From a virus: a DNA stretch of 31,214 nucleotides. The notes under the pieces are model-generated. The model was not told the DNA's origin, searched no databases, and saw only the letters and a list, made by a program, of their open reading frames with translations. Positions 1-8,896 of the stretch are shown here, in pieces. Numbering within the stretch: the stretch's first letter is position 1; each line of letters starts with the position of its first letter. The DNA lies in IMG/VR virus record IMGVR_UViG_3300033153_009647, positions 1 to 31,214 of that record; one strand, 5' to 3'. The position numbers and the translations under genes are program-made.

Positions 1-406
1 CTTTAAATGATGTAGAATATTCTTTTAATAATAATTTATATGTTGGATCTATAAAATTTAAAATTATTTTTTGTGTGGGTACGACATTACTATCATAGAC
101 CCCTACTGAAAAAGATGTGACTTCAAATTCAAAATCATCCGACTGCTTTTTTTTACCTGGTTCCGTTCTATCATTGAATTGAAAATTGATTTTTTCCCCA
201 CCAACTATGGGGAAACTATCGAATACTTTTGATTTATCATCAATTATTAATGTACCAGAAACTATATGTTGGAATATACTTTCATTAATAGTTAATGAAT
301 GGAACATTCCATCTTTTAAAATATCAACTTTATCTTTTGTACCATTCATATCTTTGGTAATGGTAACATGTATAAACTCTATTGTGTTTTTATCCGGCCA
401 GAACAT
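1..406 (-). CDS. Partial baseplate hub-like structural protein (C-terminus outside window)
   Basis: The frame is open from an ATG at 406 (start MFWPDKNTIEFIHVTIT) to the window edge, giving about 135 residues with no stop. The run SLTINESIFQHIVSGTLII followed by FPIVGGEKINFQF resembles the tail-tube-like first domain of phage hub proteins (T4 gp27, Mu gp44). It starts just after the gp53-like gene, within the baseplate cluster, which fits a hub or wedge role. The family call rests on a remembered motif pattern and on position, so it is tentative; that the frame is coding is fairly secure. Confidence 0.6.
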   Translation of the reverse strand, partial: MFWPDKNTIEFIHVTITKDMNGTKDKVDILKDGMFHSLTINESIFQHIVSGTLIIDDKSKVFDSFPIVGGEKINFQFNDRTEPGKKKQSDDFEFEVTSFSVGVYDSNVVPTQKIILNFIDPTYKLLLKEYSTSFK

Positions 407-407
407 G

Positions 408-881
408 TTAACTCTCTGGTATATCTGGCATTAATGATAAAAAGTCTGACAAATATTTTGGGTTTAAATATGCTATATATCTTTTATTATCATTTTCTAT
501 AGTCATTTCATTATGAACTCTATTATAAATATCATCAATAGTGCTCTCACCAGTTTCAAATTCATAAAATCCTGTTTCGGCATTATCAACTTGTTTAACA
601 GCTAATGTTTTTAATTCACTATCATTAAGTGGCCAATCATAAAAATAATCTTTAATTCCATTTATTAGAAAAATAATCCACCATAATTTTCTACTTTTAT
701 AAACAGTCAATGCTATATCTTCTGGCTTTTGTTTGTCAGAAATATATAAAGCTTTTAATATATCATTATCATCGCTTACTTTACCTAAACTTTTTATTTT
801 TATTTGTTTAAATATATTTGTTAATTCTACATCATTTATTGTAACTTTTTCAAAATATTCAAAATAATTAGTATTTGCCAT
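408..881 (-). CDS. 53: Baseplate wedge protein, T4 gp53-like
   Basis: A 157-residue protein. The central segment KPEDIALTVYKSRKLWWIIF, followed by LINGIKDYFYDWPLND, matches the T4 gp53 pattern in which PEELANAIYGNPQLYWVLL is followed by a DPYYGW-type segment. The C-terminus has the late helix typical of the family. It is shorter than T4 gp53 (196 aa). gp53 joins wedge sectors of the baseplate around the hub. It lies downstream of the gp48-like gene and directly upstream of a hub-like gene, as expected for a baseplate operon. Confidence 0.8.
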   Translation of the reverse strand: MANTNYFEYFEKVTINDVELTNIFKQIKIKSLGKVSDDNDILKALYISDKQKPEDIALTVYKSRKLWWIIFLINGIKDYFYDWPLNDSELKTLAVKQVDNAETGFYEFETGESTIDDIYNRVHNEMTIENDNKRYIAYLNPKYLSDFLSLMPDIPES

Positions 882-896
882 TATTAATTCTTCCTA

Positions 897-1934
897 TTAT
901 CCTAGCCTTTTTTCTGCATCATCTACGGCCGATTTTAGTTTATCGCTTACCCCATTACTTGTAAATTCCCCACTATAGTTTTGTATGCTATCGAGAAAAT
1001 CAGTTCCAAATAATTCTTCAGAAGATTGTACACTAAAGAATTGACTAAACCTCAAAGTCATTTTCATTTGGTTTGGAGTACCATCTTTAAACGGAGTCCA
1101 TAGTGTGCCTTCGCCATATATACAACTTACCCCAGTTAAAACCATATGTTTATATATATTATTAAATATTATTCTATGTTGTGCTTTTTCAGTACCCATA
1201 GTTTTCGGTAATATTATTCTCCATATAGCAGGAGACCTTCCAAGAAATGGAAGCGATTTATCCGAAGCTTCCTTAGGATTTAATATAGTTGAAAAATATT
1301 GGAACGATTTCATTATTTTGTGTATTAAATCGGACTCCTCTGCATTTTCAGGAACAAAATTATATGCTAGATCCAAACTTAATGGATCCGTTCCAGAATA
1401 ATATTGTCTTTGCGGTTGATATTCTATAAGACCAGCTTGGCTCAATAATGTACCAGCAAGATTTCCTGTAATTTTATCAGCAATCCCCTTGCCAAATCCT
1501 AAAGCTTTTCTTTTACCCATACTCTTCAATGTTTCTATAGCCTTGCCTTTATCGAAAGTTACATTTTCTCCCAAATCTAATTGCGCGGTATCAGCCATAG
1601 ACCATTTATGATTTAATTGTGTAGTTACTGGCTTCATAGGTAAACCAATAGTTAAGTTATCAGAATTATTACTTAGTACTGTCACCAATTTAGATTCAAA
1701 ATGTTTTTTTGTTGTACCAGTAAATAATTTTTTAAGATCATTGACATCTTTTATTTCAGGAGTTTTAATAATCCTTGGAGTAAACAATATATATGATTGA
1801 GATGGATCATTTCGTGTAGCATCCTCTATATCAATCCTTTGGAAATTTCTCTCAGCTGTTGGCCAGGAATCCACTTCCTTTTGCATTGATTCGCCAGAAA
1901 ACGGATGTATAGGCGGATAAACTAATATTGTCAT
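897..1934 (-). CDS. 48: Baseplate tail tube cap protein, T4 gp48-like
   Basis: A 345-residue protein. The C-terminal half resembles T4 gp48: a SLDLAYNFVP strand, the helix IHKIMKSFQYFSTI, an AIWRIILPKTMG strand, then YGEGTLWTPFKDGTPNQMKM and a final LRFSQFFSVQSSEELFGTDF (gp48 ends in a comparable strand-helix). A Gly/Lys-rich linker lies in the middle. gp48 caps the hub and starts tail-tube polymerisation. Directly following the tape-measure gene is the T4-like order 29-48. The identification is from remembered similarity, so moderate to good confidence. Confidence 0.7.
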   Translation of the reverse strand: MTILVYPPIHPFSGESMQKEVDSWPTAERNFQRIDIEDATRNDPSQSYILFTPRIIKTPEIKDVNDLKKLFTGTTKKHFESKLVTVLSNNSDNLTIGLPMKPVTTQLNHKWSMADTAQLDLGENVTFDKGKAIETLKSMGKRKALGFGKGIADKITGNLAGTLLSQAGLIEYQPQRQYYSGTDPLSLDLAYNFVPENAEESDLIHKIMKSFQYFSTILNPKEASDKSLPFLGRSPAIWRIILPKTMGTEKAQHRIIFNNIYKHMVLTGVSCIYGEGTLWTPFKDGTPNQMKMTLRFSQFFSVQSSEELFGTDFLDSIQNYSGEFTSNGVSDKLKSAVDDAEKRLG

Positions 1935-1945
1935 ATGATCATCTC

Positions 1946-4066
1946 CTAAGATGGTATATCAGCATTTGAAAAATTATCACTTTTTTTTCTTATGTTCGAT
2001 AAACGCTTTCCTGCAGAGCTATTAACAGCACCAGCTGTGGCGGCATTTACTTCTGCATTAATTGCTGCAATTGAAATTAAATCACCCAGTCTTTCTATCA
2101 CTTCTGTCTGATATAGTGTAAATCCTTCTATGCCTCCAGCCGCAGTAACATTTCCTGGTTCCGACTCTTCGCTGACAGGAACCGATGTTCCTCCTAAAAA
2201 TTTACCGACAATATTTCCAATAAATGGAAATATAATTCTTCCTATCATCTTTCCAGCTCCTATTGCAATGGCCACTATTTTGCCTATAACAGAAACAATA
2301 CCATTTAAAAAATTAACAATAGGTTCAAATAATTTTGTTTCGACAAGAAATTCTTTAAACACTGTAAGAATTTCTCTAAAAGCTTTTGCCACATTAAGAA
2401 TAAATTCTCCAACCTTAGGAAGTTTATCTATCATTTTAACTATAAAGTCTCCAAATATTTTTACTAACTTTGGCAACATTTCTACTAGGTTGGATATCAT
2501 TTCTTTCATCATATCTTTTATTATTATCAATCTATCCATAGGCATATTTTTTAATACAATAGAAAATAATCCGAATCCGGCCGCCAGTGCAGTAAATCCT
2601 ATTCCTATGGCAATCATGCCCCACATCATAGGAAAACCTATAATCGCGATTATTGTTCCGCCTATAGCCAAGGTTGCAAAAAATATTGCTAATAACTTAA
2701 CAGCTTTGCCAACTTTTTTCGTATCAATTCCACTAAGTTTATTTAATGCGCTAGATAACATAGGAATCACCTTATCCAAAACGCTGACTGCAATTTTAAT
2801 AGCAAAAGATCCAATTAATATTAAAGGAGTAAATAATCCAAAAAATATTAACAGTATTGCAATATCTCTCATGACAGATATTCCATTTGCGGCCACACTT
2901 TTATCAATATTTCCCATAGCATTTATTGCGCTAGCCAATAATGGTAATGAATATATTAATGTCTTAAATACTATTGCAGCAACTAAGGTTCCAATTAAAA
3001 TTATAGGACCCAATAATCCATATATAGATATGGTCACGGCAATAGATAATAATATAAAAGCGACAGCATTTATTAATTCTGGACTTATACCACTAAATGA
3101 TTTAAGACCATCTGCTAAATATGGAAGGCTGGGGCCGATAAGTATATTAGCTAAAGCTAAAACTGGTATTCCTAATAATAAAACTCCAGACATTGCGATA
3201 AGTCCAAACAATGAAACTGCCCCAGCTAAAACTGCGCTGGCCAATCCGAATTTTAAAATGCTATCAAATGTAACACCATTAAAAGATTTTAATCCGTATA
3301 CAAAAAAGGGACTAGACAAACCTGTTAATATCATGGCCGCAGAAAACGATAATACATCTGTTATTTTGGCGCCTGAAGCTGTAAAAACTATTAATGCTGT
3401 TGATAATGCTATAGCAGCCAAACCAAATTTTAAAATTGATGTAAATCCTACAATATTAAATAATAATAATCCAGCGCCGAAAATTACCATGGCTGGTCCA
3501 GATAATGCCATAGCTGCGGCAAACGATAAAACATCTTTTATATTAGCGCCAGATTCTTTAAATATTTTTATAGCATATGATAATGCAAAAGCTGCTATGC
3601 CAAAAATTATAGGGGCCCATATAGGAACAAAAGAGAAGAATAATAATCCAGCAGCAAAAACTGGAAGAGCCGCGGATATTATCATCATGGCTCCGGCTAT
3701 TGCCGCGGCACCCTTTAATACATCAGCCGCGGAATATTTAGTTATAGACTCAAACATATTATTTAATGTATCAGCCAACATTTGCAATGGTTTATTTATT
3801 TTTTCTACAACTGCGGCACCATCTTTATATACTTCCCCTAAAAATGATAATGCTGATAATGTTATTGGTTTAGCCGCAGTTTCTATTTTAAGGGTTACTA
3901 CTTTATCTTTATTAAAAAAATCGCCAAATTTTGCGCCAATAGAAGTTAATTGATCTAATATATCTTGTCTATCATCTTCTTTTTCTTCTGCAGAACCTTT
4001 AGAACCAGATACAGCAATTCTAATTTCTTCTAGCTTACTTATAATTTTTTCATTATCTGTTGGCAT
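1946..4066 (-). CDS. Tail tape-measure protein (T4 gp29 analogue)
   Basis: A 706-residue protein with a charged N-terminus (about residues 1-110), a long hydrophobic middle (about 115-500) of repeated Ala/Ile/Leu/Phe-rich helices broken by short SGAKITDVLSF-like links, then amphipathic helices and a polar Ala/Ser-rich tail. The middle shows internal repeats (DVLSFAAAMALSG and DVLSFSAAMILTG; ILKFGLAAIALS and ILKFGLASAVLA). This fits a tape-measure protein that fills the tail tube and helps DNA cross the membrane. Position supports it: it directly follows the frameshifting chaperone pair and precedes the gp48-like gene. A TATAAATA box lies 20 nt before its ATG, with AGGAAAA as ribosome binding site. 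Confidence 0.75.
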   Translation of the reverse strand: MPTDNEKIISKLEEIRIAVSGSKGSAEEKEDDRQDILDQLTSIGAKFGDFFNKDKVVTLKIETAAKPITLSALSFLGEVYKDGAAVVEKINKPLQMLADTLNNMFESITKYSAADVLKGAAAIAGAMMIISAALPVFAAGLLFFSFVPIWAPIIFGIAAFALSYAIKIFKESGANIKDVLSFAAAMALSGPAMVIFGAGLLLFNIVGFTSILKFGLAAIALSTALIVFTASGAKITDVLSFSAAMILTGLSSPFFVYGLKSFNGVTFDSILKFGLASAVLAGAVSLFGLIAMSGVLLLGIPVLALANILIGPSLPYLADGLKSFSGISPELINAVAFILLSIAVTISIYGLLGPIILIGTLVAAIVFKTLIYSLPLLASAINAMGNIDKSVAANGISVMRDIAILLIFFGLFTPLILIGSFAIKIAVSVLDKVIPMLSSALNKLSGIDTKKVGKAVKLLAIFFATLAIGGTIIAIIGFPMMWGMIAIGIGFTALAAGFGLFSIVLKNMPMDRLIIIKDMMKEMISNLVEMLPKLVKIFGDFIVKMIDKLPKVGEFILNVAKAFREILTVFKEFLVETKLFEPIVNFLNGIVSVIGKIVAIAIGAGKMIGRIIFPFIGNIVGKFLGGTSVPVSEESEPGNVTAAGGIEGFTLYQTEVIERLGDLISIAAINAEVNAATAGAVNSSAGKRLSNIRKKSDNFSNADIPS

Positions 4067-4074
4067 TATTTTTC

Positions 4075-4302
4075 CTATCTAAAACTATTTATATTGGGCA
4101 TTGATGGCATTTTAGGTATTGATGGAACTCTCATACTATTAGGATTGAAATTACCAGGCAGTCCTTTCATATTAGATGATTGTCCATCATTTTCTTTTTT
4201 CTCCTTTTCTTTTTGTTTATTGAAAAGAGAAATATAAACATCTCTTTCAAACGGAGTCAAATTTTCAATTTCTTCTATGGAAAAATGCATATGATATTTC
4301 AT
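4075..4302 (-). CDS. Tail chaperone downstream frame, probably made by -1 frameshift
   Basis: From the first ATG this would be 75 residues, beginning MKYHMHFSIEEIENLTPFER and becoming Lys/Glu-rich, then Pro/Met/Asn-rich. No Shine-Dalgarno sequence precedes either ATG. The frame stays open upstream to 4356, reading ILSASGATLEQYYDISFG before the first Met. It therefore runs up to the slippery site at the end of the 241-residue gene. A -1 shift would give a fusion of about 333 residues (240 + 93). Phage tail-assembly chaperones are made this way directly upstream of the tape measure (lambda G/GT), and the tape-measure gene follows here. A gp51-like separate protein is the alternative. Confidence 0.7.
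   Translation of the reverse strand: MKYHMHFSIEEIENLTPFERDVYISLFNKQKEKEKKENDGQSSNMKGLPGNFNPNSMRVPSIPKMPSMPNINSFR
4086..4093 (-). promoter_or_regulatory. T4-type late promoter before the tape-measure gene
   Basis: TATAAATA on the coding strand, ending 20 nt before the ATG at 4066. It lies inside the last codons of the upstream chaperone frame. The octamer is the T4 late promoter consensus recognised by the gp55 sigma factor; use here is inferred. Confidence 0.55.
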
Positions 4303-4335
4303 ACCAAACGAAATATCATAATATTGTTCTAAGGT

Positions 4336-4362
4336 AGCGCCACTAGCGCTTAGGATAAAAAA
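4336..4362 (-). promoter_or_regulatory. Candidate programmed -1 ribosomal frameshift signal
   Basis: On the coding strand the zero-frame codons AAT TTT TTA contain two canonical X-XXY-YYZ heptamers: AAATTTT (4365-4359) and TTTTTTA (4362-4356). The zero-frame stop TAA follows one codon later. Five bases after TTTTTTA comes a GC-rich hairpin, AGCGC-TAGTG-GCGCT (4350-4336), a 5-bp stem that stands out in this AT-rich genome. The -1 frame is open across the site into the downstream chaperone frame. Confidence 0.75.
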
Positions 4363-5075
4363 TTTTTAATGTCACCCTCCGAGATGACAACTTCTTTTTC
4401 ACATTTTTCACATATAAATTTCTTTTTATTTTTCATTGATGGACCAGACTCATAATATTTAATAATCTTTTTCAAATAAACATCGTCAAAATCATCAACA
4501 AATTTTGTAGCTTCTTCATTGGTAAAATCAGTGAAAACTTCTTCACCATCAATTACTTTAGTAAGGCCTTTGACCAATGAAGCAAAACCTTTTTGTTCAT
4601 TGCTTTTATGTCCTTGCCGTTCAACTTCCAACATTTTTTCTAATGTTAAATGGTCAAAACATACTAATATTTCAGAACCTTCTATCGCCATTTTTAATTG
4701 TGATGTTTTTTTATTTTTTAATACCAAATCATTTTGTGTGTCCAATTCAAATTCGTTTGAATGGCCACAATCACCATTATTACATTTAACTTGAAACTTT
4801 AAAATATTTCCATCAGCTATCGATTTAATATCATAAAATAGTTTTTCAAATTCAGAAGGTAATAATGATTTAATATTAATTTTTGTTTCATCACTAATAC
4901 AATTTTGTATCATATCAATAATTGCTTCATAAACTTTATATTGTTCATCAAAACTTTCTTTAGCTAACATTATAGCTTTTTGTTCGCCTATCGTAAACGG
5001 TCTAAACTTAACTTCTTTTCCACTAAGAAGTAAGTTAGTGGTATACCACTTTTTCTCAATTTTTGGCAATGCCAT
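4350..5075 (-). CDS. Baseplate hub/tail assembly protein, T4 gp26-like (T4_baseplate family)
   Basis: A 241-residue protein beginning MALPKIEKKWYTT. The N-terminal VKFRPFTIGEQKAIMLAKE segment resembles the T4 base-plate protein family that includes gp26. Two Cys pairs, at 98/103 (CNNGDC) and 222/225 (CEKC), could bind zinc; the second pair is at the extreme C-terminus just before the frameshift site. It lies between tail-tube and tape-measure genes, where other long-tailed phages keep their tail-assembly chaperone. A TATAAATA box lies 33 nt upstream. The assembly role is inferred from family and position. Confidence 0.7.
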   Translation of the reverse strand: MALPKIEKKWYTTNLLLSGKEVKFRPFTIGEQKAIMLAKESFDEQYKVYEAIIDMIQNCISDETKINIKSLLPSEFEKLFYDIKSIADGNILKFQVKCNNGDCGHSNEFELDTQNDLVLKNKKTSQLKMAIEGSEILVCFDHLTLEKMLEVERQGHKSNEQKGFASLVKGLTKVIDGEEVFTDFTNEEATKFVDDFDDVYLKKIIKYYESGPSMKNKKKFICEKCEKEVVISEGDIKNFLS

Positions 5076-5107
5076 AGTAAACTCCTATTATAGTAAACTT
5101 GTACTAA

Positions 5108-5115
5108 TATTTATA
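5108..5115 (-). promoter_or_regulatory. T4-type late promoter before the gp26-like gene
   Basis: TATAAATA on the coding strand in the gap between the gp54-like gene (ends 5121) and the ATG at 5075. A 33-nt leader with an AGGAG-like site precedes the ATG. The location in a true intergenic gap makes it one of the better late promoter candidates. Confidence 0.65.
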
Positions 5116-5120
5116 TTGAT

Positions 5121-6479
5121 TTATTTTTTAGGTTTAAAACCCAGAATACGCGCTAATTCTTTTGCAGTTTCGTCGGAAAGAGTAATATCCAATGACAAAT
5201 TAGTCTTGCCTAGTTCTTCTTGTGCAGCTGCATCTCTTATTTTTTTGCTTAAAAATACAGAGTCCATGCTGGATATATCTTTTAATATTCCTAATTGTTT
5301 TTCTATGGTACTAGCCACCGAAGTATTTCCTTTTAACGACACCAATGATTTTATCAAAGCATCTCTAATAGTAATGTATTCAGATATATTGTCTAATAAT
5401 AATATATAAGTATCATCTTTTGTACCAGCTGGTCCAGATCCTTTTTTAAACTTTTCTATAATTTCTGGTTTTATATTTCTTTCATCAACATCTTTTGATT
5501 TTGTTATGGCGGCAATTTCGGATGATCTGGTTTGAGTTAGTGTTTGAATTCCTTTATCGAGACTTAAAGTATCTTTAGCGGTAGAATTTGATAATATTTG
5601 TTGCAGCCCGCCAACAGCTTTCGATGCTGTAGCAAACGCTAATTCATTAAGTTTTATTTTAATTATTTTGCCAAATTCTATACCACTAGGAACAAATGAC
5701 GGAGCTTTTGCCAATACACCTTCATATACAACATTTTCTACCAGCATATATTCAAAACCAAATGTCATTTGAAATTCTTGAGCAGAACTAACTTTTTCAT
5801 ATTTTAAATCTTGTGATGGCAAACTCTTTGGATAACAATTAAAATAAGTATATTTATACATCTCATCCAAAGCATTATCATTTATTGTTATATGTATATT
5901 ACATTTATAATAATCTTTATATGATATTTGATGTGGATCTCCAATGGCTTCAAAATATTTCAACCAAAAAATATAATTATTGTTCCATTGATCATTTAAG
6001 AATGAAACTGTTATGTCGGCATCATATTCTATACCAGAAATTGCATTCCTTCTATAAAATGTATTTTCTGATGGTTTTGCTGTTACACCTGACGTTTTAA
6101 TACCAGATATTAAACCAGCCCATTCTTTGGACATAAGATCAGCCTCTTCCCGTTTAAGGGGATTTAAAGATTGAGAAGACCCGTATAAATTTTTTATGGC
6201 TGTTTCATTTACTATATTATTTACGGCATGTTCAAAAGCATGGCCATATAGACTATGAGAGCTTTCTTCAGAACTTGGAAAATTAAAAATTGCTGTAAAA
6301 TAATTATTTCTAAAACCTGACCCCAATCCACGTCTATAATTATCCATCCCTTTCTTATAAGGATTAGCGATGTCGTTTACAGCTTTAATGCCTTTATTGA
6401 CAGCGAATGCTGCAGGATTTGATTTGAATTCACTAATGCCAGATTTAATATCTTGGCCAGCAGTAAACAATGATGCCAT
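5121..6479 (-). CDS. 54: Baseplate tail-tube initiator, T4 gp54-like, with long C-terminal extension
   Basis: A 452-residue protein. After a helical N-terminus (NNYFTAIFNFP at about 59-69), the core carries GIEYDADITVSF, then WNNNYIFWLKYFEAIGDP and a closing strand AQEFQMTFGFEYMLVE. T4 gp54 has the same layout (REYDPLVISF, a helix ending AVEDP, a final TFNVTFAYRVM strand). gp54 has the tail-tube fold and starts the tube at the baseplate. T4 gp54 has about 320 residues; the roughly 190 extra residues here form a polar, mostly helical C-terminal region of unknown role. It is directly downstream of gp19. Confidence 0.7.
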   Translation of the reverse strand: MASLFTAGQDIKSGISEFKSNPAAFAVNKGIKAVNDIANPYKKGMDNYRRGLGSGFRNNYFTAIFNFPSSEESSHSLYGHAFEHAVNNIVNETAIKNLYGSSQSLNPLKREEADLMSKEWAGLISGIKTSGVTAKPSENTFYRRNAISGIEYDADITVSFLNDQWNNNYIFWLKYFEAIGDPHQISYKDYYKCNIHITINDNALDEMYKYTYFNCYPKSLPSQDLKYEKVSSAQEFQMTFGFEYMLVENVVYEGVLAKAPSFVPSGIEFGKIIKIKLNELAFATASKAVGGLQQILSNSTAKDTLSLDKGIQTLTQTRSSEIAAITKSKDVDERNIKPEIIEKFKKGSGPAGTKDDTYILLLDNISEYITIRDALIKSLVSLKGNTSVASTIEKQLGILKDISSMDSVFLSKKIRDAAAQEELGKTNLSLDITLSDETAKELARILGFKPKK

Positions 6480-6546
6480 ATACTATACTCTCTTTATTAT
6501 GATTTTTAAAATGATAGAAGATATATCTTCTAAAAGAATTTCTTGA

Positions 6547-7065
6547 TTATACTGCTTGCTCTTCAAACCAATCAATAGATAATACAACACTAGAAGGTAC
6601 AATAGTACCGTCTGCAGATGCATCAAGTGGAATCGAATCAATAGTCTTCGGCCATGCACCAACTAGTTTTACTTTTTTGATAGGCTGTCCTAAATGATCT
6701 AATATTGTAATATCCACATTAGCTTTATACAATTCAGGAGAAGTTCTTAATCCAGTAATATCTCTTTGAATTGTTTGATGCCATAATACTAATGCATTAC
6801 GAACATTAAAATTCTCTGCATTCATAAATTCAATAGTTATATCTTCAACAGCCCCTTTATCTCCAGCAATTTTGAAATCATCGCCTTGATATTTGATACC
6901 TATTTCTGTGATTGGACGTTCGGCAGGCCAATTAATTTTATGGACTAATATTTCCATTTCTTCTGCTTGAGCATCAACACCAAATGGTAATGTAAAGTTT
7001 AAAGAGAAAAGATTGGTTCTCGCTCCATATCCAAGTCTCGCTTTGTAATCATCTATTTTAGCCAT
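6547..7065 (-). CDS. 19: Tail tube protein gp19
   Basis: A 172-residue protein, close to T4 gp19 (163 aa). It shows the tube-monomer pattern: an N-terminal NLFSLNFTLPFG strand, ILVHKINWPAERP, VEDITIEFMNAENFNVRNAL, an LVLWHQTI helix, and a final beta-strand SSVVLSIDWFEEQ. Monomers stack in hexameric rings inside the sheath to form the DNA channel. It follows the sheath gene, as in T4. A strong AGGAGAATAA site precedes the ATG. Confidence 0.9.
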   Translation of the reverse strand: MAKIDDYKARLGYGARTNLFSLNFTLPFGVDAQAEEMEILVHKINWPAERPITEIGIKYQGDDFKIAGDKGAVEDITIEFMNAENFNVRNALVLWHQTIQRDITGLRTSPELYKANVDITILDHLGQPIKKVKLVGAWPKTIDSIPLDASADGTIVPSSVVLSIDWFEEQAV

Positions 7066-7123
7066 TTATTATTCTCCTAATTTTTTTCTACATTATTATT
7101 TCTATTTAGTTATTAGATCGATC

Positions 7124-8824
7124 TCACACTTCATCAAATCCGACAGAATTTGGGACGTCAAAGAACTTAATAGTAATGTCTTCGATAGGTCTATTACCTT
7201 TGATTTTTACTTCTACTCTAAATCCATAATTATCAATAACAGCTGGAGTATTAATACTCTCGTCTGTTATTAATTCGTATTCTACAATACCTCGTCTGAC
7301 AACAATATCATCAAGGAAAGGAACTACGACATTTCTAAATCGATTTCTAGTCAAGGCATCGTTGAACTCATGTAAGAAGTCTATAGCAGCTTTTCCGATT
7401 GCTACTTCAACTACTCTAAATAAGTCTCGGATATTAAGTCTTGATACACCAACGTTTTTATTCCACATTGTTTTTTGACCATCGACTAATATACCTTTAC
7501 CAGGTTTATTTATAATATGGTTAACACCATTTTTATAAAGTTCATTTTGTTGATTGGCAGATGGATTAAATGCTAGCTTAAGAACATTTCTCAAAATACC
7601 ATTTGTAGTACCAGCTGCAGGAGTCCATGTTTCTCGTTGAGTATTTGTGTTTACTTTATTACCAGCAATATCACCAGTAACAGGAATCCAAATATTTCTA
7701 TCAAGATATTTATCATACTTTTGAATCCATTGTCCAAAATAACATGACCATGAACTATATCCAAGTGCTATTCTATCAGCAATTATATTTGTTACAATAG
7801 TGTCTACTGATACAAGAGGTACTGCAGATGTTCCTGAACCAGAAAAAATATTACTTTCTTGAGGTCCAACAAATGCTATACAATCTAATCTTGCTTCAGC
7901 AATACTTGTGATAATATATCCTCTATTTCCAGAATTAATACCATCTATAACATAATCAAATTCAATATCATTTTTTCCAGAAAATTTTGAATAAGCTGTT
8001 TCGGTATAAGTGCTACTCAATCTAGTTGTAGTAAAACCCCTCGAACCGCCAGCTAATGTTAATGTTTGAGTTGTTATATTATCATATACTGCTTCAGCAG
8101 ATGAAAAACCATTTATATAAGCCGAAGTAACTTTTAAATAATCTGTTATATATTCATTAACTCCGCTATCATTTTTCTGTCCACTAGTTGTAGATACAAT
8201 AAAATTTTCCACTAATGCACCATCTTTAACAACGACAACACAAAATTCTTTCTTATCAGGATCGGGACCAAACTCAAAAATATCAGAATATTTTGTTGCA
8301 GTTCCCCCGATACTAATTGTATCTTCAAAGTCTTGCCATGTTGCAACACCAGTTGATGTTTCAAACTTTGCAATACCTATTACTAAATCATCAGTATCAT
8401 ATGCCTCTTTGGCATAAAATTCTAAATCCATTCCAGTTTTCATTGTATGACCATCTGGATTAATAAAAAACTTTTCGTCTCCAGTATCATTTAATGTATT
8501 AGTTAATGTTTCACCAGTAGCATAATCCCAGTCAATACCTAATCTTGAAAACTGAGCAACATCTTCGTCAAGAGCTCTTTGTAAAACTAAGTCATTACCA
8601 TATGATAAAAAGGATTTACATATATTGAAATCGACCGATGTTATAATATCTGTTGGTTCACCAATTTTATTTAATAAATCTTTTTCGTCGCTCACATAAA
8701 TAAACTCATCATAAAGCCCTTTTTCAGAATGAACAACATATGCTACACGTCCAGTTGCTGAAAAAATAGGAGCAGCTTGTATGCTCTCTTCGGTTATCGT
8801 AACCTTAGGTCTAGTTTCGGCCAT
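7124..8824 (-). CDS. 18: Contractile tail sheath protein gp18
   Basis: A 566-residue protein (T4 gp18 is 659). The N-terminus PKVTITEESIQAAPIFSATG is typical of sheath proteins. The C-terminal module is well conserved: LFRVVEVAIGKAAIDFLHEF, then RFRNVVVPFLDDIVVRRGI and GFRVEVKIKGNRPIEDITI, the part that interlocks subunits around the tube. It sits upstream of gp19 as in T4, with a TATAAATA late promoter 36 nt before the ATG and a GGGGAA ribosome binding site. Confidence 0.93.
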   Translation of the reverse strand: MAETRPKVTITEESIQAAPIFSATGRVAYVVHSEKGLYDEFIYVSDEKDLLNKIGEPTDIITSVDFNICKSFLSYGNDLVLQRALDEDVAQFSRLGIDWDYATGETLTNTLNDTGDEKFFINPDGHTMKTGMDLEFYAKEAYDTDDLVIGIAKFETSTGVATWQDFEDTISIGGTATKYSDIFEFGPDPDKKEFCVVVVKDGALVENFIVSTTSGQKNDSGVNEYITDYLKVTSAYINGFSSAEAVYDNITTQTLTLAGGSRGFTTTRLSSTYTETAYSKFSGKNDIEFDYVIDGINSGNRGYIITSIAEARLDCIAFVGPQESNIFSGSGTSAVPLVSVDTIVTNIIADRIALGYSSWSCYFGQWIQKYDKYLDRNIWIPVTGDIAGNKVNTNTQRETWTPAAGTTNGILRNVLKLAFNPSANQQNELYKNGVNHIINKPGKGILVDGQKTMWNKNVGVSRLNIRDLFRVVEVAIGKAAIDFLHEFNDALTRNRFRNVVVPFLDDIVVRRGIVEYELITDESINTPAVIDNYGFRVEVKIKGNRPIEDITIKFFDVPNSVGFDEV

Positions 8825-8860
8825 AATAATTCCCCTTAATAATTTTAATTCTTATACTAT

Positions 8861-8868
8861 TATTTATA
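8861..8868 (-). promoter_or_regulatory. T4-type late promoter before tail sheath gene
   Basis: TATAAATA on the coding strand, flanked as GGTATAAATAATAG, lies in the gap between the CTS gene ending at 8897 and the sheath ATG at 8824. The same flanking (GGTATAAATAATA) occurs at 26901-26908, which supports both as real late promoters. Confidence 0.7.
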
Positions 8869-8896
8869 CCCAAAAAAATACCAAAATAAATAATTT

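Noticed and set aside
186-434. Plus-strand small frames throughout the window, such as 186-434, 5038-5409, 11549-11932 and 29397-29990
   Set aside because: All are antisense to convincing minus-strand genes, lack ribosome binding sites and show no family features.
2130-3953. 607-residue plus-strand open frame
   Set aside because: It is the mirror of the hydrophobic, repeat-rich tape-measure gene. Its sequence is low-complexity Asn/Ile/Pro/Ala, it has no ribosome binding site, and it is antisense to a well-placed gene.
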